A DNA stretch of 64,000 nt, from positions 248,001-312,000 of the forward strand of contig CAVWGE010000001.1 of NCBI GenBank assembly GCA_963754385.1, in the 5' to 3' direction. Both the position numbers and the translations under genes were made by a program. A model generated the notes under the pieces. It saw only the letters and a list, made by a program, of their open reading frames with translations, made no database searches and had not been told where the DNA came from. Shown piece after piece: positions 1 to 9,217 of the stretch; position 1 is the stretch's first letter; each line of letters begins with the position of its first letter. Origin of the DNA: 9FT-COMBO-48-23 sp963754385 (GTDB lineage Bacteria; Chloroflexota; Dehalococcoidia; GIF9; UBA5629).

Positions 1-1151
1 GTCTCCTTTTTGGTAAGAATACGCTTTTCGTAGCATTCCATAACCCAGGATATAACCCAACCAGCCTCATTTGCATCCATACCCAGGTCGTCTACTTCGG
101 CAGCTAATACAAGAGTCGTAGTGACATCATCAATGCCGATCAGTGAGCTAAAGGCGGCCATTTGCTCATACTCTGGCTCTTCCAACTGGCGACCTTCATA
201 TTTACCATTTGGAATCTCCATCATATGGCAATGCTTTGCTCCACAAGCCCAACATGAATGCCGCTTGGCGTTGCATCTAATCCTAATACTTTCCGAGGTA
301 TATGTTTCCAGTTTAGCTGGATCAATGGCGTGGATGCTCGTAGTATAGTTCTTAATGGGGAGAGCGCCTTGCATGCCTAGGACAATAATCCCACCTATCG
401 TTCCTTGCTTAGCAACAACACCACCGTAGTATTTGTCGGCCAGAGTGTTGGCTCTAATGTTTCTGTCCGCCTGTGAAAAAGCCTCCTCGTCTTTTATCTG
501 AATGGAACTCTTAACCCGATCAACGACGATAGCCTTTAGTTTCTTGCAGCCCATCACTGCGCCAGCTCCGTTGTGAGCGGCTACGTGCCCCAAATCAGCA
601 AAGATACATCCAAACCTGACCCGGTTCTCGCCGGCAGGCCCAATACTCAAAATACTTATTTCGCTATCCCTCTTCTGCAATTCCTCTTTGAGAATACGGT
701 CTACCTCATAGTTACTCTTGCCAACAAGATGACTGGCATCTCTTAGTTCCGCCCAACCCTTGTGAACATAGAGATAGCACCAGTTGGGCGCAGCACCTTG
801 TACAATAATGCCATCGAAATGACAGGAGCGCAGGTAAGCCCCAAAAAAACCGTTGGCTTGTGTACTGCAAATCCCGTTAGTCATAGCGCCCTTCGTTACA
901 ACTGCGATGGCCCCTGAGCCACCTATCCTTGTCCCACCTAAAGGCCCTGAGCTCAAGACCAAACGATTCTCAGAGTCACACCATTCTAAGTCTGGAGGCA
1001 CCTCGTCATAAATGAACTTTATTCCCAAACTTGCTCCACCTACATATTTCCTCAGAAGTGCCTCATCAACCACCTCTGTTGCTATCTCGCGCCTGGTCAA
1101 ATCCACCCTTAGAATATTACCTGCGTAACCGTAAATCTGTGATGAACTCAT
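1..1151 (-). CDS. Aldehyde ferredoxin oxidoreductase family protein (C-terminus cut by window edge)
   Basis: Tungsten/molybdopterin enzymes of this family oxidise aldehydes to acids, or reduce acids, with ferredoxin in the cytoplasm. The frame reads 383 residues from ATG 1151 without a stop to the window edge. It opens with the family-typical GNILRVDLT (residues 11-19), then SSGPLGGTRIGGSG (67-80), FDGIIVQG (112-119) and the cofactor-loop motif HNGAGAVMGCK (193-203). A cysteine cluster CWACGAKHC (300-308) is the likely start of the 4Fe-4S ligand set; the last cysteine would lie beyond the edge. No strong ribosome site precedes the ATG. The next gene on the same strand is an aldo/keto reductase. 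Family is certain; the exact subfamily and substrate are not. Confidence 0.9.
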   Translation of the reverse strand, partial: MSSSQIYGYAGNILRVDLTRREIATEVVDEALLRKYVGGASLGIKFIYDEVPPDLEWCDSENRLVLSSGPLGGTRIGGSGAIAVVTKGAMTNGICSTQANGFFGAYLRSCHFDGIIVQGAAPNWCYLYVHKGWAELRDASHLVGKSNYEVDRILKEELQKRDSEISILSIGPAGENRVRFGCIFADLGHVAAHNGAGAVMGCKKLKAIVVDRVKSSIQIKDEEAFSQADRNIRANTLADKYYGGVVAKQGTIGGIIVLGMQGALPIKNYTTSIHAIDPAKLETYTSESIRIRCNAKRHSCWACGAKHCHMMEIPNGKYEGRQLEEPEYEQMAAFSSLIGIDDVTTTLVLAAEVDDLGMDANEAGWVISWVMECYEKRILTKKE

Positions 1152-1519
1152 AAATACACACTCGTCCCTCATCTTTTTAGGTGGTCTTATCCAAGTCAAT
1201 GCATGAGATATTAACCCAAGTCATTTTGACTTTTGCCCTGCTTAGACACGTCAGCCCCGCAATTATTGTCCTCGGAATGCTCTGTACGAAAATGTCTATT
1301 TTTCGACTCCCGACTAGATCGTGTTACTTGGTCGGGTAAAACTTATCCTAATTGATTTTCTGTCAGACCGCCACGAGTCACTTTTGTTTATTCTAAACAT
1401 CATTCTTGATTTGGAGAATCATTAACCATTCGGTCTGTGATATTACCTTACTTCAACTAGTCCTTTTTAGACGGAAACCGGAAACAACTGTTAGTGTCCA
1501 GCAAAACTGCCACAGCCTC
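1152..1519. other. Intergenic stretch, no gene seen
   Basis: This 368-base AT-leaning stretch lies upstream of the aldehyde oxidoreductase and downstream of the aldo/keto reductase, both on the minus strand. I found no convincing coding frame, RNA gene or clear terminator hairpin in it. It presumably carries the promoter of the oxidoreductase gene. Confidence 0.5.
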
Positions 1520-2545
1520 CTATTTTTGACCGACGATACCAGACATTTTATTTGTAAATTCCCCCTGTAGCTCTTTTGCATAAGGGTATCTAGGCAGCCT
1601 AAACATCTGCCATATCTTATCGCAACCATCGAGTTCTTCTTGTGATAATACTATTTCCGTAGCAACTAAGTTCTCCTTTAATTGCTCAGGGGTAGTAGGC
1701 CCGCTGAGCACTGAGGTAATTGTTTCATTATTGAGTATCCACGCCAGCGCAAACTGTGGTAAGGTACACCCATGCCTCTTCGCTGACTCCTCGAAGTAGG
1801 CTACGGCTTGGAAATTTGTTTCTGACCAATAACGTTCTAAGTACAAGCGCCCCAGTGATGGGTGCGTAAACCTGCCTTCTTCTGGTGGTTTACCAAACTT
1901 ATGCTTACCAGTGAGCAATTCACCTGCCAGGGGATTATATGCGCATACCCCAATTCCCTCATTTGCACAGAGGGGTAATTGTTCAGTCTCAATGTCTCTG
2001 GTGAGTAGGTTATAGGGCGTCTGAATACAATCGAATCGTGCCAGATTATGAACATCGCTTGCCCAAAGTGCCTTGCAAAGAAGCCAAGCACTGATATTGC
2101 AGATACCGATATAGCGCACTTTTCCTTGGCTAATCAGATCATCAAACGTGCGGAGAGTGTCCTCAAGAGGAGTGTTAAAGTCCGGCGCGTGGGCATAGTA
2201 AACGTCAATGTAGTCCATTCGAAGCCGCCTCAGGCTGTCCTCCACTCTCTTCATGATATACTTGCGCGACAGTCCAGTATCATTTAATCCCGGGCCGGTC
2301 GGGGCACCGACCTTTGTCGCTAGCACGACAGATTCACGTTTCGCTTTTAACGCCTTACCAACGATTTCTTCAGACCCGCCGCCAGCATATATATCAGCAG
2401 TGTCCAGGAAGTTGATGCCAGCATCTATTGAGTCATTTATTAGCTTTATAGACTCGGTCTCATCAATTTGGTCCCCATAGACCATGGTACCAAGACAGAT
2501 TCGAGAGACCTTAAGACCGGTCCTTCCCAACTTTTTGTACTGCAT
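1520..2545 (-). CDS. Aldo/keto reductase
   Basis: Predicted cytoplasmic NAD(P)H-dependent aldo/keto reductase of 341 residues with a single TIM-barrel domain. The N-terminus MQYKKLGRTGLKVS is typical. The catalytic tetrad is visible as D48 and Y53 in DTADIYAGG, K78 in LATKVG and H119 in YYAHAPD. The frame is open 19 codons further upstream, but ATG 2545 is preferred because AGGTGAT lies six bases before it and because homologous proteins begin at the QYKKLGRTG segment. It reads toward the aldehyde oxidoreductase gene 368 bases away, so the two could act on related carbonyl substrates, but that is inference from position only. Confidence 0.92.
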   Translation of the reverse strand: MQYKKLGRTGLKVSRICLGTMVYGDQIDETESIKLINDSIDAGINFLDTADIYAGGGSEEIVGKALKAKRESVVLATKVGAPTGPGLNDTGLSRKYIMKRVEDSLRRLRMDYIDVYYAHAPDFNTPLEDTLRTFDDLISQGKVRYIGICNISAWLLCKALWASDVHNLARFDCIQTPYNLLTRDIETEQLPLCANEGIGVCAYNPLAGELLTGKHKFGKPPEEGRFTHPSLGRLYLERYWSETNFQAVAYFEESAKRHGCTLPQFALAWILNNETITSVLSGPTTPEQLKENLVATEIVLSQEELDGCDKIWQMFRLPRYPYAKELQGEFTNKMSGIVGQK

Positions 2546-2855
2546 AAGAACATCACCTTTCCGACTAACCAGCCTATTTATCTGGCAGCTTAGTCTTTCC
2601 AAAACAATACTTCAAGAGGCTGGACATATGCCACGTTACACCTTTTAGTGGTTGTCCGTAATCTAGTTTGCGCCGATTTCCGGGTCAGACTCAATAGTTA
2701 TCAGGTCCCGAGGCTGCAAAATATTTCGGATTACTCTCGGTAACAACATTATACTCGAGACTGCACACCAGGTGTGGCATGTGTCAACTCCCTATGTCCC
2801 GAATTCTGTAGTTTAATTTCTCGGAAATTTCTAGCTTATTCTAAATTATCCCCCC

Positions 2856-2912
2856 AAAGCTGTCAAGATTGGGTCACTAATGTAATGGACGAGTACGAAT
2901 CTTGACAGCTTT
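2856..2912. repeat. Perfect 15-bp inverted repeat, 27-base loop
   Basis: Arm AAAGCTGTCAAGATT at 2856-2870 is matched exactly by its reverse complement at 2898-2912, followed by further T residues. The right arm contains the TTGACA of the predicted Hyu promoter. It may be an operator that loops or pairs across the -35 box, or a hairpin terminator for something read from the left; no gene ends nearby on the plus strand, so an operator role is favoured. Confidence 0.6.
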
Positions 2913-2930
2913 TTGTGTGAGTGATAGACT
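2902..2930 (+). promoter_or_regulatory. Predicted sigma-70 promoter of the Hyu operon
   Basis: TTGACA at 2902-2907, a 17-base spacer and TAGACT at 2925-2930 give a good -35 and a 4/6 -10 box. Transcription would begin near 2937, about 58 bases upstream of the zinc-ribbon gene. The -35 lies inside the right arm of the inverted repeat at 2856-2912. Confidence 0.5.
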
Positions 2931-2994
2931 ACGCATCACCATTTTGGAAAACCAAATTGTTGCGTAGATTCCAGTAAGGAAGGAGACAGAAATA

Positions 2995-3219
2995 ATGAAT
3001 AGTTTTCAAAGACCGGCAGAAGAATCTCTTTATGAGAAGAAAATTAAGCTGCATCGAATGTGCCTTGAGTGCGGTAGCCATAATGTAGCGGCATATCGGG
3101 TTCTGAGTGATGCCGGCTGGTGGGATGTGGTAAAATGCCAAGATTGCCTTTGCTCACTAGAGAGAAGCAGATGTGAAAATCAATATGCTCCCTGTATACT
3201 TCTCTGGAGCCTTATGTAA
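2995..3219 (+). CDS. Small zinc-ribbon protein, VdcD-like pattern
   Basis: A 74-residue protein with CLEC (23-26) and CQDC (48-51) spaced as a zinc ribbon, with aromatic residues WWDVV before the second pair. A good ribosome site (AAGGAAGGAG) precedes ATG 2995. The order CxxC, about 20 residues, W-x-V, CxxC resembles subunit D of non-oxidative hydroxyarylic acid decarboxylases and the small zinc subunits that accompany ketone carboxylases; this is pattern resemblance, not proof. It leads the Hyu operon with HyuA starting 36 bases downstream, so it may be a small structural partner of the HyuAB complex. A stand-alone regulator cannot be excluded. Confidence 0.7.
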   Translation: MNSFQRPAEESLYEKKIKLHRMCLECGSHNVAAYRVLSDAGWWDVVKCQDCLCSLERSRCENQYAPCILLWSLM

Positions 3220-3255
3220 ATATAATAGAAAAGTAAATATCCAATGAGGTAAACG

Positions 3256-5295
3256 ATGATAGCTATAGACGTTGGCGGAACATTTACAGATACAATAGCA
3301 ATTGATGAAAAAGGGAATATCACAGCGGCAAAAATACCAACTAACGTTAAGATTATGGAAAATTCTGTTATCGAAGGTTCCAAAAGAGTAGAAATCAAAA
3401 GTCACAACATACTCAATCATGCATCTACTTTTGGGTTGAATGCCATTCTAACCAGAAATTTTCCTAAAACAGCGTTCCTGACTACAGAGGGACATCGTGA
3501 TATATTGGATTTTGCTCGTGCGTGGAAGCCCATGGAAGCGCTGACAGACGCTAACTGGAGAAGAGGCTGCGGAGACTGTGGCAGGCCATTCGTTGACCGA
3601 TACCTACGTAGGGGAATAAGAGAGAGAATAACAAGCAAAGGAGAAGTGCTTATTCCTTTTGACGAACAGCAAGCCAGAAAAGAGATAGAGGTCTTGAAGA
3701 AGTGCAATGTTAAGGGAGTAGCGATTTGCCTCATCAACGCGTATGTAAATGGTGAGCATGAAAGGAAGTTAAGGAATCTGGTTAAAGAAATTATGGGAGA
3801 TATCTACATTTCGATATCTAGTGAAGTAAGCCCCCTGGCTAAGGAATATGCTAGAGCCTCCACAACAGTTATTGATGTGATAATGAAGATGGCCTTTGGC
3901 GACTACGTGAAAAGGCTACGCAAGGGGCTAAGTGAGGCAGGTTTCACAGGTGACTTAAACATTGTCGATTCTGCTGCCATGTTAATTCCTTATGAGCTTG
4001 CCATGGAGAAACCTTCAAGAATAATGTACTCAGGACCAGCAGCGGGCACGGTTTCGAGTGTCTACTTTGGCAACTTAATCGGGGAGGCTAATATAATATG
4101 TTGCGATATCGGGGGAACCAGCACGGATATAAGTCTTATCAGAGACGGAAAACCAGTTGTCAAGACAGAGTATGAGATTGAGCATGATGTGATAGTAAAT
4201 ACATTAGCCAATGAAATCTTTAGCATCGGACAAGGGGGTGGGTCTATTGCTCATGTAGGCTCTTTCGGAGAGCTACGGGTAGGACCAGAGGGTGCAGGCT
4301 CTGATCCAGGACCAGCTTGCTATGGCAGCGGTGGGACACAGCCTACACTAACGGATGCCTTTCTACTTATGGGTATATTGGATGCCAAAAAGTTCCTTGG
4401 TGGAGAAAAAATTCTATACCCGGATTTGGCCGAGAAGGCCTTTGAAAGCCTTCCTTTAAAAGCGGACTTTCCTGACAAGGTAAGACAGACATATGAATTA
4501 GGGTTGACTAATATTAGTGAGGGTATATCTAGTATAACTATTGAGCGAGGTATTGATTCCAGGGATTACGCCATATTTGCCTACGGCTCTGCTGGACCGA
4601 TGATGCTTCCTCAACTGATGGAGCGACTGGAGGTTAAAAGTATCATCGTGCCTCCATATCCGGGCCTTTTTTCTGCGCTTGGTCTTGCGAGTAGTGACCT
4701 GACTTACACTGATTACCGGAGTGCCTACATTGTTTTGAAGCCTGATACAGAAACTGCCAAGAAGATAGATGAAGTTTACACTAAAATGGAAGAGGCGCTT
4801 TTAGCCAAACTGCCTAAAAGCGTGAGGAAGGAAGATGTGCATTTTGCCAGGAGCTTTGATGGATGGTATGTGGGACAGACCTGGGGAACGCCTTTCATAC
4901 CTGTACCGTCGGGGCATCTTACGGAGAAGTCGATAGAGAGATTAATTGAAAGCTTTAACGAAGGCTATCTGGTGATGTGGGGCAATAAGTTCCCTCACCT
5001 GCCGGTGGTGGCTTGTTCTTACCGCACCTCATGTGTTTTGCCCATGACCAAGGTAAAATACAAGTTGCTTCCAAAGAGAAAAACAGGCAAACCAAAAGGT
5101 TTGCCCAAGCATCTTTCCTATATGCCAGCCACAGAATCAGACGTGATGGAGTATGAAAGGGGAGAGCTTTATTCTGGTGATATTATCACCGGCCCAGCTA
5201 TTATCCGAGAGCCTATGGCAACAACCATGGTCTGTTCTGGGCAAAAGGCCATAATTGGTCAATATGAAGAAATACGTATTGAAAGAAGATCATAA
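3256..5295 (+). CDS. hyuA: Hydantoinase/oxoprolinase family protein, A subunit
   Basis: HyuA-type subunits bind and hydrolyse ATP to activate a cyclic amide or a ketone enol in N-methylhydantoinases, 5-oxoprolinases and acetone/acetophenone carboxylases. The 679-residue protein has the two ASKHA nucleotide-binding motifs, IDVGGTFTDT at residues 4-13 and CDIGGTSTDISL near 283, plus glycine-rich GSAGPMMLPQL further on, and is of normal family length. GAGGT lies six bases before ATG 3256. It is followed by HyuB after two bases, showing co-transcription and probably coupled translation. The family cannot be split by eye into hydantoinase or carboxylase; the small zinc protein ahead slightly favours a carboxylase-like complex. 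Confidence 0.92.
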   Translation: MIAIDVGGTFTDTIAIDEKGNITAAKIPTNVKIMENSVIEGSKRVEIKSHNILNHASTFGLNAILTRNFPKTAFLTTEGHRDILDFARAWKPMEALTDANWRRGCGDCGRPFVDRYLRRGIRERITSKGEVLIPFDEQQARKEIEVLKKCNVKGVAICLINAYVNGEHERKLRNLVKEIMGDIYISISSEVSPLAKEYARASTTVIDVIMKMAFGDYVKRLRKGLSEAGFTGDLNIVDSAAMLIPYELAMEKPSRIMYSGPAAGTVSSVYFGNLIGEANIICCDIGGTSTDISLIRDGKPVVKTEYEIEHDVIVNTLANEIFSIGQGGGSIAHVGSFGELRVGPEGAGSDPGPACYGSGGTQPTLTDAFLLMGILDAKKFLGGEKILYPDLAEKAFESLPLKADFPDKVRQTYELGLTNISEGISSITIERGIDSRDYAIFAYGSAGPMMLPQLMERLEVKSIIVPPYPGLFSALGLASSDLTYTDYRSAYIVLKPDTETAKKIDEVYTKMEEALLAKLPKSVRKEDVHFARSFDGWYVGQTWGTPFIPVPSGHLTEKSIERLIESFNEGYLVMWGNKFPHLPVVACSYRTSCVLPMTKVKYKLLPKRKTGKPKGLPKHLSYMPATESDVMEYERGELYSGDIITGPAIIREPMATTMVCSGQKAIIGQYEEIRIERRS

Positions 5296-5297
5296 CC

Positions 5298-7316
5298 ATG
5301 GCAAGAGAAAAAAAGCTAATTAAAGAACTAAGCATCAAGGAATTCAGAGAGAAGTATAACTGTGATAGGCTTACGGCAACCATTCTGAGCAATGGCTATA
5401 AATATATGGTTCAGCGCATGTGCCGGGGTCTGCAACGTACCGCATTCTCAATCATTCTCAGGGACTGGTATGATCTAGGCGCAGCTCTATCCGGACCTAC
5501 GGAGATGGGTTATGCGATGGTTGCTGTGAGTGATGGCGTGTTGTCTCTTACTGGCACATTACCTGATGCAGTTCGGAATATTATTGAGGAATTCGTTCCA
5601 GAAAATTTGGCGCATGGTGATGTGATTGTATGCAATGACCCTCAACGAATAGGGACACATGCTCAAGACTGCTTATTCATACGTCCGATTTTCTATAAAG
5701 GAAATATAGTAGCTTTTATTAGTATGAAAACTCATCTTATTGACATGGGTGGCACAGTGCCCGGGGGATTCAGTTTCGCGAAGCGTAACAAATTTGAGGA
5801 CGGTCTTCTGCTGCCACCTATGCTTCTTTACCACCAGGATAAGCCCGTCAGGCCCAGCTGGCAACTGTTCTTCGACAATACCAGATTCCCCGAAATCCTG
5901 TTGACGGATATTAAAGCAGCCTACCAAAACATCATTATGGGAGAGAGGGAGGTCTTAAAAACTGTTGACAGGTATGGGCTGGATGCCTTTCATGGTGCCA
6001 TGCGCTATATCCTTGATGCAACTGAAGAGTCTATGCGATTTGGTTTATCAAAGATACCGGATGGAGATTATGAGGTAACATGGATCATAGATTGTGATGC
6101 CATAGATGACGAGGAGGAGTATCCTATTTACTTCAAGATTAGAGTCAGAGGGGATCGAGCTGAGGTTGATTTCTCGGGAACGCATCGGCAGGCACGAACA
6201 TCCATTAATGCGAGCTGTTTGGATGCCAAAGATGCTTTGGTAGCCGCTATGAAGTATTGTTTGGATCCCAAGTCACCTCTAACCTCAGCAGCCATGAGAC
6301 CTTTTGATATGGTCCTTCCTGCAGGAACAATACTCAGCGCCCTACCTCCAGAAGGTGCTATATGCCTCTATTTTGAGTCAAGCGAAGTTGTTCTTTCCGC
6401 AACCATGAAGGCTTTAGCTGAAGCTCTGGGGGAAGATGCAATTGCCGGATGCTTTGGGCCCCCCACTTCGCACAGTTGCAATGGTGTCTTCCCTGACGGC
6501 CATCCCTGGATTACTGTATTCCAGATCGGTGGGGAACACGGACCTCTGGGAGCAACTAAGGTGGGAGATGGTGTCAATGGCGCCGTTCCTTACCTTGCTA
6601 ACAGTGTGGACCCACCTACGGAGAGTATAGAATTTGATACCCCGGTTGTTTTGCTGAGGAAGGAAAATGTCATCGACACTGCCGGAGCGGGTAAGTATCG
6701 GGGTGGACTTGCAAGGGTGATAGACTTCATTTTGCCCACTGAGTGTGATTCTTACTCTTATGCGCTGAATTGTAAGGATATCGTTAATTTTGGAGTGTAT
6801 GACGGGAAAGCGGGAAGAACTGGTGGTATCTGGCTATGGGAGCCAAAGGATTTTGACATAACCAAAGAGAAAAAGATTTTGCCGTTGACCCCCGAAGCAT
6901 TTGAGCATAGTAAGGCGATGGCAGGAATACTGGACCCAGTGACGCACCTTCCGGATCGCGTGAAGGGAGAGTATTTTTACATCTTGAGGTCATTTGACTA
7001 CAAGCCGAGCTACAAGAACATCCCAGGTACTATATGGAGGTTCGTAACACATGGTGCTGGAGGCTGGGGTGACCCCTTAGACAGAGATATCGAGGCAGTC
7101 AAGCGTGATGTCCGTAACGAGTACGTTAGCATTGAGGGCGCTAAAAGAGACTACGGGGTTGTAATAAAAGGAGACCCACATTATGATCCCGAAAACCTTG
7201 AGGTTGATTTGGAAGCCACCAATAAACTAAGGGAGGAGCTCAAGAAGAAGCCACCAGTCAAAGGACTTGATTATTTAGAGAGACGGAAAGGCCCAAAGGG
7301 CTGGGGGTCTACATAG
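5298..7316 (+). CDS. hyuB: Hydantoinase/oxoprolinase family protein, B subunit
   Basis: A 672-residue HyuB-type catalytic partner of the A subunit just upstream. Diagnostic segments include NDPQRIGTHAQD (111-122 region), the metal-site-like HLIDMGG, and the C-terminal GAGGWGDPLDRD common to HyuB proteins. The start ATG lies two bases after the HyuA stop and lacks a strong ribosome site of its own, as expected for translational coupling. HyuA and HyuB normally form a heteromer; ring opening or carboxylation happens at the interface. Substrate unknown. After the stop, 264 non-coding bases precede the binding-protein gene. Confidence 0.92.
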   Translation: MAREKKLIKELSIKEFREKYNCDRLTATILSNGYKYMVQRMCRGLQRTAFSIILRDWYDLGAALSGPTEMGYAMVAVSDGVLSLTGTLPDAVRNIIEEFVPENLAHGDVIVCNDPQRIGTHAQDCLFIRPIFYKGNIVAFISMKTHLIDMGGTVPGGFSFAKRNKFEDGLLLPPMLLYHQDKPVRPSWQLFFDNTRFPEILLTDIKAAYQNIIMGEREVLKTVDRYGLDAFHGAMRYILDATEESMRFGLSKIPDGDYEVTWIIDCDAIDDEEEYPIYFKIRVRGDRAEVDFSGTHRQARTSINASCLDAKDALVAAMKYCLDPKSPLTSAAMRPFDMVLPAGTILSALPPEGAICLYFESSEVVLSATMKALAEALGEDAIAGCFGPPTSHSCNGVFPDGHPWITVFQIGGEHGPLGATKVGDGVNGAVPYLANSVDPPTESIEFDTPVVLLRKENVIDTAGAGKYRGGLARVIDFILPTECDSYSYALNCKDIVNFGVYDGKAGRTGGIWLWEPKDFDITKEKKILPLTPEAFEHSKAMAGILDPVTHLPDRVKGEYFYILRSFDYKPSYKNIPGTIWRFVTHGAGGWGDPLDRDIEAVKRDVRNEYVSIEGAKRDYGVVIKGDPHYDPENLEVDLEATNKLREELKKKPPVKGLDYLERRKGPKGWGST

Positions 7317-7580
7317 TTTCGGAATCTCAGGTGGAACACGGGACTTGGGTGTTGTCATTAATTTTTCGCCATGGTTTGACTTGGTTGCGAAAACTAGGGC
7401 AGCAGATTTCCGTGACATATGTAACCGGGGTGAAGGAATAAAAAGGACACCACAGAGCGGCAAACTTGAGGCCAAAGATAGTTCTTCTAAAGAATTAATC
7501 GGCGTCTGGTTGGATTGGAGGTGATGAAAATGCGATAGTGCAAGTATCTCCACCGGTCTAGAATTATAAAGGAGGTTTAC

Positions 7581-8804
7581 ATGCAAAGAAAGAAATTTTT
7601 AATTTTGATGGGAACGGTATGCTCAACTCTGTTATTGTTAGGTTTGGTTTTAATGGCAGCTTGCGCTGCACCGACACCAACACCCACCCCCGTAGCGAAG
7701 ACTTTGCGCATTGGTGGTCTTTTTAGTCTGTCAGGCTGGTTTTCACCCTTTGATTTGGTAGGGGTTGATATAGCCGAAATAACACGGGATATCATAAATG
7801 AGCAGGGTGGCATCGTTGTTAACGGGCAACCTTACATGATTGAGCTTGTCGTGGAAGACTGCCAGAGCACCTTCGATGGCGTTGCGGCTGCCTGCAATAA
7901 GTTAGTCTATGACGAGAACATTAAGTTCATTATTTCACCTTCTGCGTACTTTACTTCACCGACAACACCGATATGTGAACCGAATAAAGTGCTCCGTGTC
8001 CAGATGTTCAATGTTTTACTGCCGGATGAGCTAGGACCAACCACACCCTATGCGTTCCTCTGTAATAATGGTGCTGTAGAACACAACCTCGGTTTGGTAG
8101 ATTACTTGAAGTCGTACCAGCCACAGATAAAAACTGTTGTCGGCCTCGTCCCAGAAGAACAGATGCAGAATGTTTGGCCACTCGTTAAGAAGTGGCTCAA
8201 CGAACGTGGAATTAACGCAATCGGCGAGCCCGTTGCCTACAGTTCAGCTGAGACGGTAGACTGGACCCCTATTGCGACCAGATGCATAGCCACAGGGGCT
8301 GATGCAGTATATAATACCTCTGCAATTGCGCAAGCCATGGGTCCCATGCTTAAGTCACTGCGCGAGCAGGGCTCTGATATGTATCTTGCTGCCGTGTTAG
8401 GTTGCAGTCCCGTAGAGGTTATGACTGTTTCTGGCGAAGCAGCGGCAACAAATTTCGCCTGTGTAGGCCTTATTCCATATCCTCCTGACGCAACACCCTT
8501 GATGAAGGAAATTATGGACAGGTACTATGCCAAACGTGGGCCGGAAGCCGGAATACATATGGAGCCTGCTAATTGTTTATGGATGCTGAAACAAGCTATT
8601 GAGAAGGCACAAAGTCTTGACACGACTGTGGTGAGAGACACGTGGGAGAAGATGGAAACTTTTGATAGCCCATTTGGAACCGCTCATTTGGGTGGGCTGG
8701 AAACTTACGGGATTAAGCACGCTGTACCAGCTCCGGAGGCCATAGGGGTTCTGAAGAACCACAAGGTAGAATGGGGAGCATGGATTCCTGTTCGTGTCCC
8801 ATAG
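7581..8804 (+). CDS. ABC transporter substrate-binding lipoprotein, Leu/Ile/Val family
   Basis: A 407-residue extracytoplasmic binding protein (periplasmic-binding fold type I). It has a positively charged start, a hydrophobic stretch, a lipobox LMAAC with the acylated cysteine at residue 28, then a proline/threonine linker (TPTPTP) and the family opening LRIGGLFSLSGWFSP. Ribosome site AAAGGAGG lies six bases before the ATG. It probably delivers a carboxylate or amide compound to an ABC importer, but no permease or ATPase gene is next to it, so it is an orphan here. Its position behind HyuAB suggests it binds the substrate or product of that pathway. Confidence 0.92.
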   Translation: MQRKKFLILMGTVCSTLLLLGLVLMAACAAPTPTPTPVAKTLRIGGLFSLSGWFSPFDLVGVDIAEITRDIINEQGGIVVNGQPYMIELVVEDCQSTFDGVAAACNKLVYDENIKFIISPSAYFTSPTTPICEPNKVLRVQMFNVLLPDELGPTTPYAFLCNNGAVEHNLGLVDYLKSYQPQIKTVVGLVPEEQMQNVWPLVKKWLNERGINAIGEPVAYSSAETVDWTPIATRCIATGADAVYNTSAIAQAMGPMLKSLREQGSDMYLAAVLGCSPVEVMTVSGEAAATNFACVGLIPYPPDATPLMKEIMDRYYAKRGPEAGIHMEPANCLWMLKQAIEKAQSLDTTVVRDTWEKMETFDSPFGTAHLGGLETYGIKHAVPAPEAIGVLKNHKVEWGAWIPVRVP

Positions 8805-8908
8805 GCTCGTTTGCCATAAGCTATGAATTTGTGGAGTGGAGGAAAGTAACAGGTAAGTTTTTCCGAAGACGCGATCTTAAAGGTTTTCCAGGTTAATATT
8901 AGTATTGA

Positions 8909-8945
8909 CATGACGATGGCGAAATTTAAATTTGGCATTGTCATG
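8909..8945. repeat. 37-base imperfect palindrome
   Basis: CATGACGATGGCGAAAT at 8909-8925 is mirrored by its near reverse complement ending at 8945, with the self-complementary core AAATTTAAATTT and three mismatched pairs. It lies about 105 bases after the stop of the binding-protein gene. It could be a terminator hairpin without a T-tract or a dimeric regulator site. Confidence 0.45.
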
Positions 8946-9217
8946 TATGGTTGAGTTGTACAGTTTGGTGTTTACCCTAGCTTAAGGGGTGGTGCAGCTA
9001 TGGGCTGAAGATGGCGTGTCTATTTTTAGAAAATATTGAAAATGCTGTCTAGTCTCATGTCAGGTTATTAACAGAACTGACTATTGTTAAATTGGTCGAT
9101 GTGTTTAACGCCAGCTTCTATCCAAATAGGATTTGGTATTCTTCTAAGAGACGGCCCTTCCATTTTACTTGGTGATTTTGAGAGCGACTGACGTTGGTGG
9201 TAAAGTGATAATATTGT

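Larger units (their letters stand above)
2546..2994. other. Divergent intergenic region between aldo/keto reductase and Hyu operon
   Basis: About 450 bases with no gene. It holds the presumed promoter of the minus-strand reductase and, at its right end, an inverted repeat overlapping a consensus-like promoter for the plus-strand Hyu genes (given separately). Nothing else in it could be recognised. Confidence 0.5.

Noticed and set aside
121..348. Plus-strand 75-codon frame at the left end
   Set aside because: Lies wholly within the minus-strand aldehyde oxidoreductase coding sequence, which matches its family throughout.
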